From: DATNNN01 sp035601815
Lineage (GTDB): Bacteria > Pseudomonadota > Alphaproteobacteria > Rhizobiales > Xanthobacteraceae
Direction: 5' to 3'
DNA length: 25,364 bases
NCBI GenBank assembly: GCA_035601815.1
Contig: DATNNN010000049.1
Span: 1 to 25,364, forward strand
Under the pieces are notes generated by a model. That model ran no database searches and was not told where the DNA came from. It saw only the letters and a program-made list of their open reading frames with translations. A program made the position numbers and the translations under genes. This document shows positions 24,551-25,364 of the stretch, one piece after another (the stretch's first letter is position 1; each line of letters begins with the position of its first letter).

Positions 24551-24579
24551 ACCGGCCGCATCCGCATTACGGAATTTGG

Positions 24580-24846
24580 TCAGTGCAGCCGCAACTCGCC
24601 GCCGATGGCGCGGAACTCCGACGGCTTGATCAGGCGCTGGTGCGCGACGCGCACCGAATGGAGCGGACCCTCGAGTTCGCGGCGCCAGAACGCGAGGAAG
24701 CGGGTGAGCACGGGAAAACGCGGAAACAGGTCGTAGTCCTGCCAGACGAAGGTCTGGATCACCGCCGGGTGGTCGGGCAGGCGGTAGAGGATCTCGGCGG
24801 TGGTCAGTCCATAGCCTTCGAGCTGGCGGCGGAATTCAGGGGCCAT
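24580..24846 (-). CDS. usg: Usg family protein
   Basis: An 88-residue cytoplasmic protein beginning MAPEFRRQLEGYGLTTAEILYRLPDHP and containing FVWQDYDLFPRFPVL, FWRRELEGPLHSVRVAHQRLI and a C-terminal GGELRLH. I recognise the alphaproteobacterial Usg family, named from a gene upstream of trp genes in Caulobacter; its biochemical function is unknown. The ATG at 24846 has GAGGAG 6 bases upstream and matches the family start; upstream in-frame ATGs would add a non-conserved Cys-rich extension. The insertion sequence to the right begins about 95 bp from this start and may have displaced its native promoter. No trp genes are visible in the window. Confidence 0.9.
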   Translation of the reverse strand: MAPEFRRQLEGYGLTTAEILYRLPDHPAVIQTFVWQDYDLFPRFPVLTRFLAFWRRELEGPLHSVRVAHQRLIKPSEFRAIGGELRLH

Positions 24847-24965
24847 TCGAATCTCCTCGGCAGGAACGGCCATTGTGCCCGGCGCGAGGATGGCAGCAAA
24901 GTATTTCTGTTTCGTTTCAATGCTTTGGCAGCAGCAAGCGGACTCTGCTAATACGCCTGTATCCC

Positions 24966-24994
24966 TTGACAGCAAGTAGTCATTCTGCTATTCT
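24966..24994 (+). promoter_or_regulatory. Strong sigma-70 promoter of the transposase
   Basis: A perfect -35 TTGACA (24966-24971), an ideal 17-bp spacer and TATTCT (24989-24994) give the best sigma-70 promoter in the window. Transcription would start near 25001. A short inverted repeat, CTATCCC (24993-24999) with GGGATAG (25014-25020), covers the leader just before the ATG at 25023 and could mask its ribosome-binding site. Confidence 0.65.
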
Positions 24995-25022
24995 ATCCCT
25001 CAATCGCAGGTAGGGGATAGCC

Positions 25023-25364
25023 ATGGGTAAGTACACCTTCAAGGACTTCCAAGCCGAATACCCGACCGATGAAGCCTGCCTAGAGCGGCTCATGCAGGTC
25101 CAGTTCGGCGGCACCGAAATCACCTGCCCGGCCTGCGGCGTCGCGGAGGCCAAATTCCACCTGATGCACACTCGGAAGGCTTATGCCTGCCAGGAGTGCG
25201 GCCATCACATCTACCCCTGCGCCGGAACGATCTTCAATAAATCGCGGACCAAGCTCACTCACTGGTTTTTCGCGATGTATCTGATGACCAGCACGCGCCA
25301 CGGCGTTGCGGCGAAAGAGGTCCAGAGACAAATCGGCGTCACCTACAAGACCGCGTGGCGGATG
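25023..25364 (+). CDS. IS1595-family transposase, 3' truncated by window end
   Basis: An open frame of 114 codons runs from the ATG at 25023 off the window edge. The N-terminus MGKYTFKDFQAEYPTDEACLERL is followed by a zinc ribbon with Cys35-x-x-Cys38 (CPAC) and Cys56-x-x-Cys59 (CQEC), then AGTIFNKSRTKLTHWFFAMYLM and GVAAKEVQRQIGVTYKTAWRM. This is the standard N-terminal half of ISXO2/IS1595 transposases (zinc ribbon, then helix-turn-helix); the DDE/DDN catalytic domain would lie beyond the window. The promoter is strong and codon use is more AT-rich than the host genes, consistent with a mobile element. Whether the copy is intact cannot be judged from this window. Confidence 0.92.
   Translation, partial: MGKYTFKDFQAEYPTDEACLERLMQVQFGGTEITCPACGVAEAKFHLMHTRKAYACQECGHHIYPCAGTIFNKSRTKLTHWFFAMYLMTSTRHGVAAKEVQRQIGVTYKTAWRM

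Larger units (their letters stand above)
24940..25364 (+). mobile_element. IS1595-type insertion sequence, left part only
   Basis: The element is recognised by its transposase gene (25023 onward), which runs off the window. The left boundary is a guess. A motif CAGCAAG-N6-CTGCTA (24932-24950) is echoed by CAGCAAG-N8-CTGCTA (24970-24990), and GGACTCTGCTAATACG from about 24939 could be the terminal inverted repeat. Without the right end neither the repeat nor a target-site duplication can be confirmed. Confidence 0.6.

Noticed and set aside
22910..24736. 608-codon plus-strand open frame
   Set aside because: It runs antisense through the serine hydrolase and part of usg and is out of frame with the membrane protein; it has no domain and a shadow-type composition.
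24847..24975. Extended Cys-rich N-terminus for usg
   Set aside because: It is not part of the conserved family, it reaches into the presumed insertion sequence, and the ATG at 24846 has a near-perfect Shine-Dalgarno.

Overview
The window is high-GC DNA, roughly two thirds G+C by eye. Its gene content points to an alphaproteobacterium, most likely of the Hyphomicrobiales (Bradyrhizobium/Xanthobacteraceae-like). The indicators are an Usg-family protein, a DUF6494 protein, a CHCC zinc-finger protein, the Pit/DUF47 phosphate pair and an Anbu proteasome-like locus. The assignment rests on gene families, not on a marker gene. Coding density is high: 27 protein genes are called (two cut by the window ends, one frameshifted) and one complete tRNA.

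Left part (1-6550). A truncated CHCC zinc-finger gene and an FAD monooxygenase run on the plus strand and converge on a secreted, cytochrome c-like protein. Next comes a compact copper-resistance module: a CsoR-type repressor divergent from a copper P1B-ATPase, with a palindromic operator between them. A Tat-exported protein follows that combines a four-cysteine zinc ribbon with a terpene-cyclase-like repeat.

Middle-left (6550-12470). A DUF6494 gene is followed by a redox-type locus in which an HxlR regulator is divergent from an NmrA-like reductase and a small dimeric alpha/beta-barrel protein. An exported ARPP-1-like protein, a low-affinity phosphate transport operon (DUF47/PhoU-like plus Pit) and a short-chain dehydrogenase come next, all on the minus strand.

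12470-13360 is a small accessory patch. A visibly more AT-rich, phage-type DUF1353 gene ends 23 bp from the 3' end of tRNA-Leu(UAA), and a degenerate tRNA 3'-half-like sequence lies about 1.6 kb away in the same orientation. This could be the scar of an old integration.

13360-16320 holds a MetE C-terminal-like methyltransferase and a minus-strand run of a CinA/MoaB-like domain protein, a Tat-exported intradiol dioxygenase and xanthine phosphoribosyltransferase.

16460-21640 is the most notable locus: circularly permuted ATP-grasp, alpha-E protein, transglutaminase-like protease and Anbu (the ancestral proteasome beta-like peptidase), followed by an outer-membrane beta-barrel and a small secreted Lys/Gly-rich protein. 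The first three genes are tightly coupled, and a sigma-54-like site sits at the right distance upstream. Anbu and the barrel protein each have a candidate promoter of their own. The ATP-grasp/alpha-E/transglutaminase/Anbu set is a known conserved neighbourhood with no settled substrate; the two downstream exported proteins are the less familiar part.

Right end (21770-25364). An SDR is followed at once by a membrane protein gene broken by a single-base frameshift. A serine hydrolase and usg lie on the minus strand. The window ends inside an IS1595-type transposase whose element appears to have inserted just upstream of usg.
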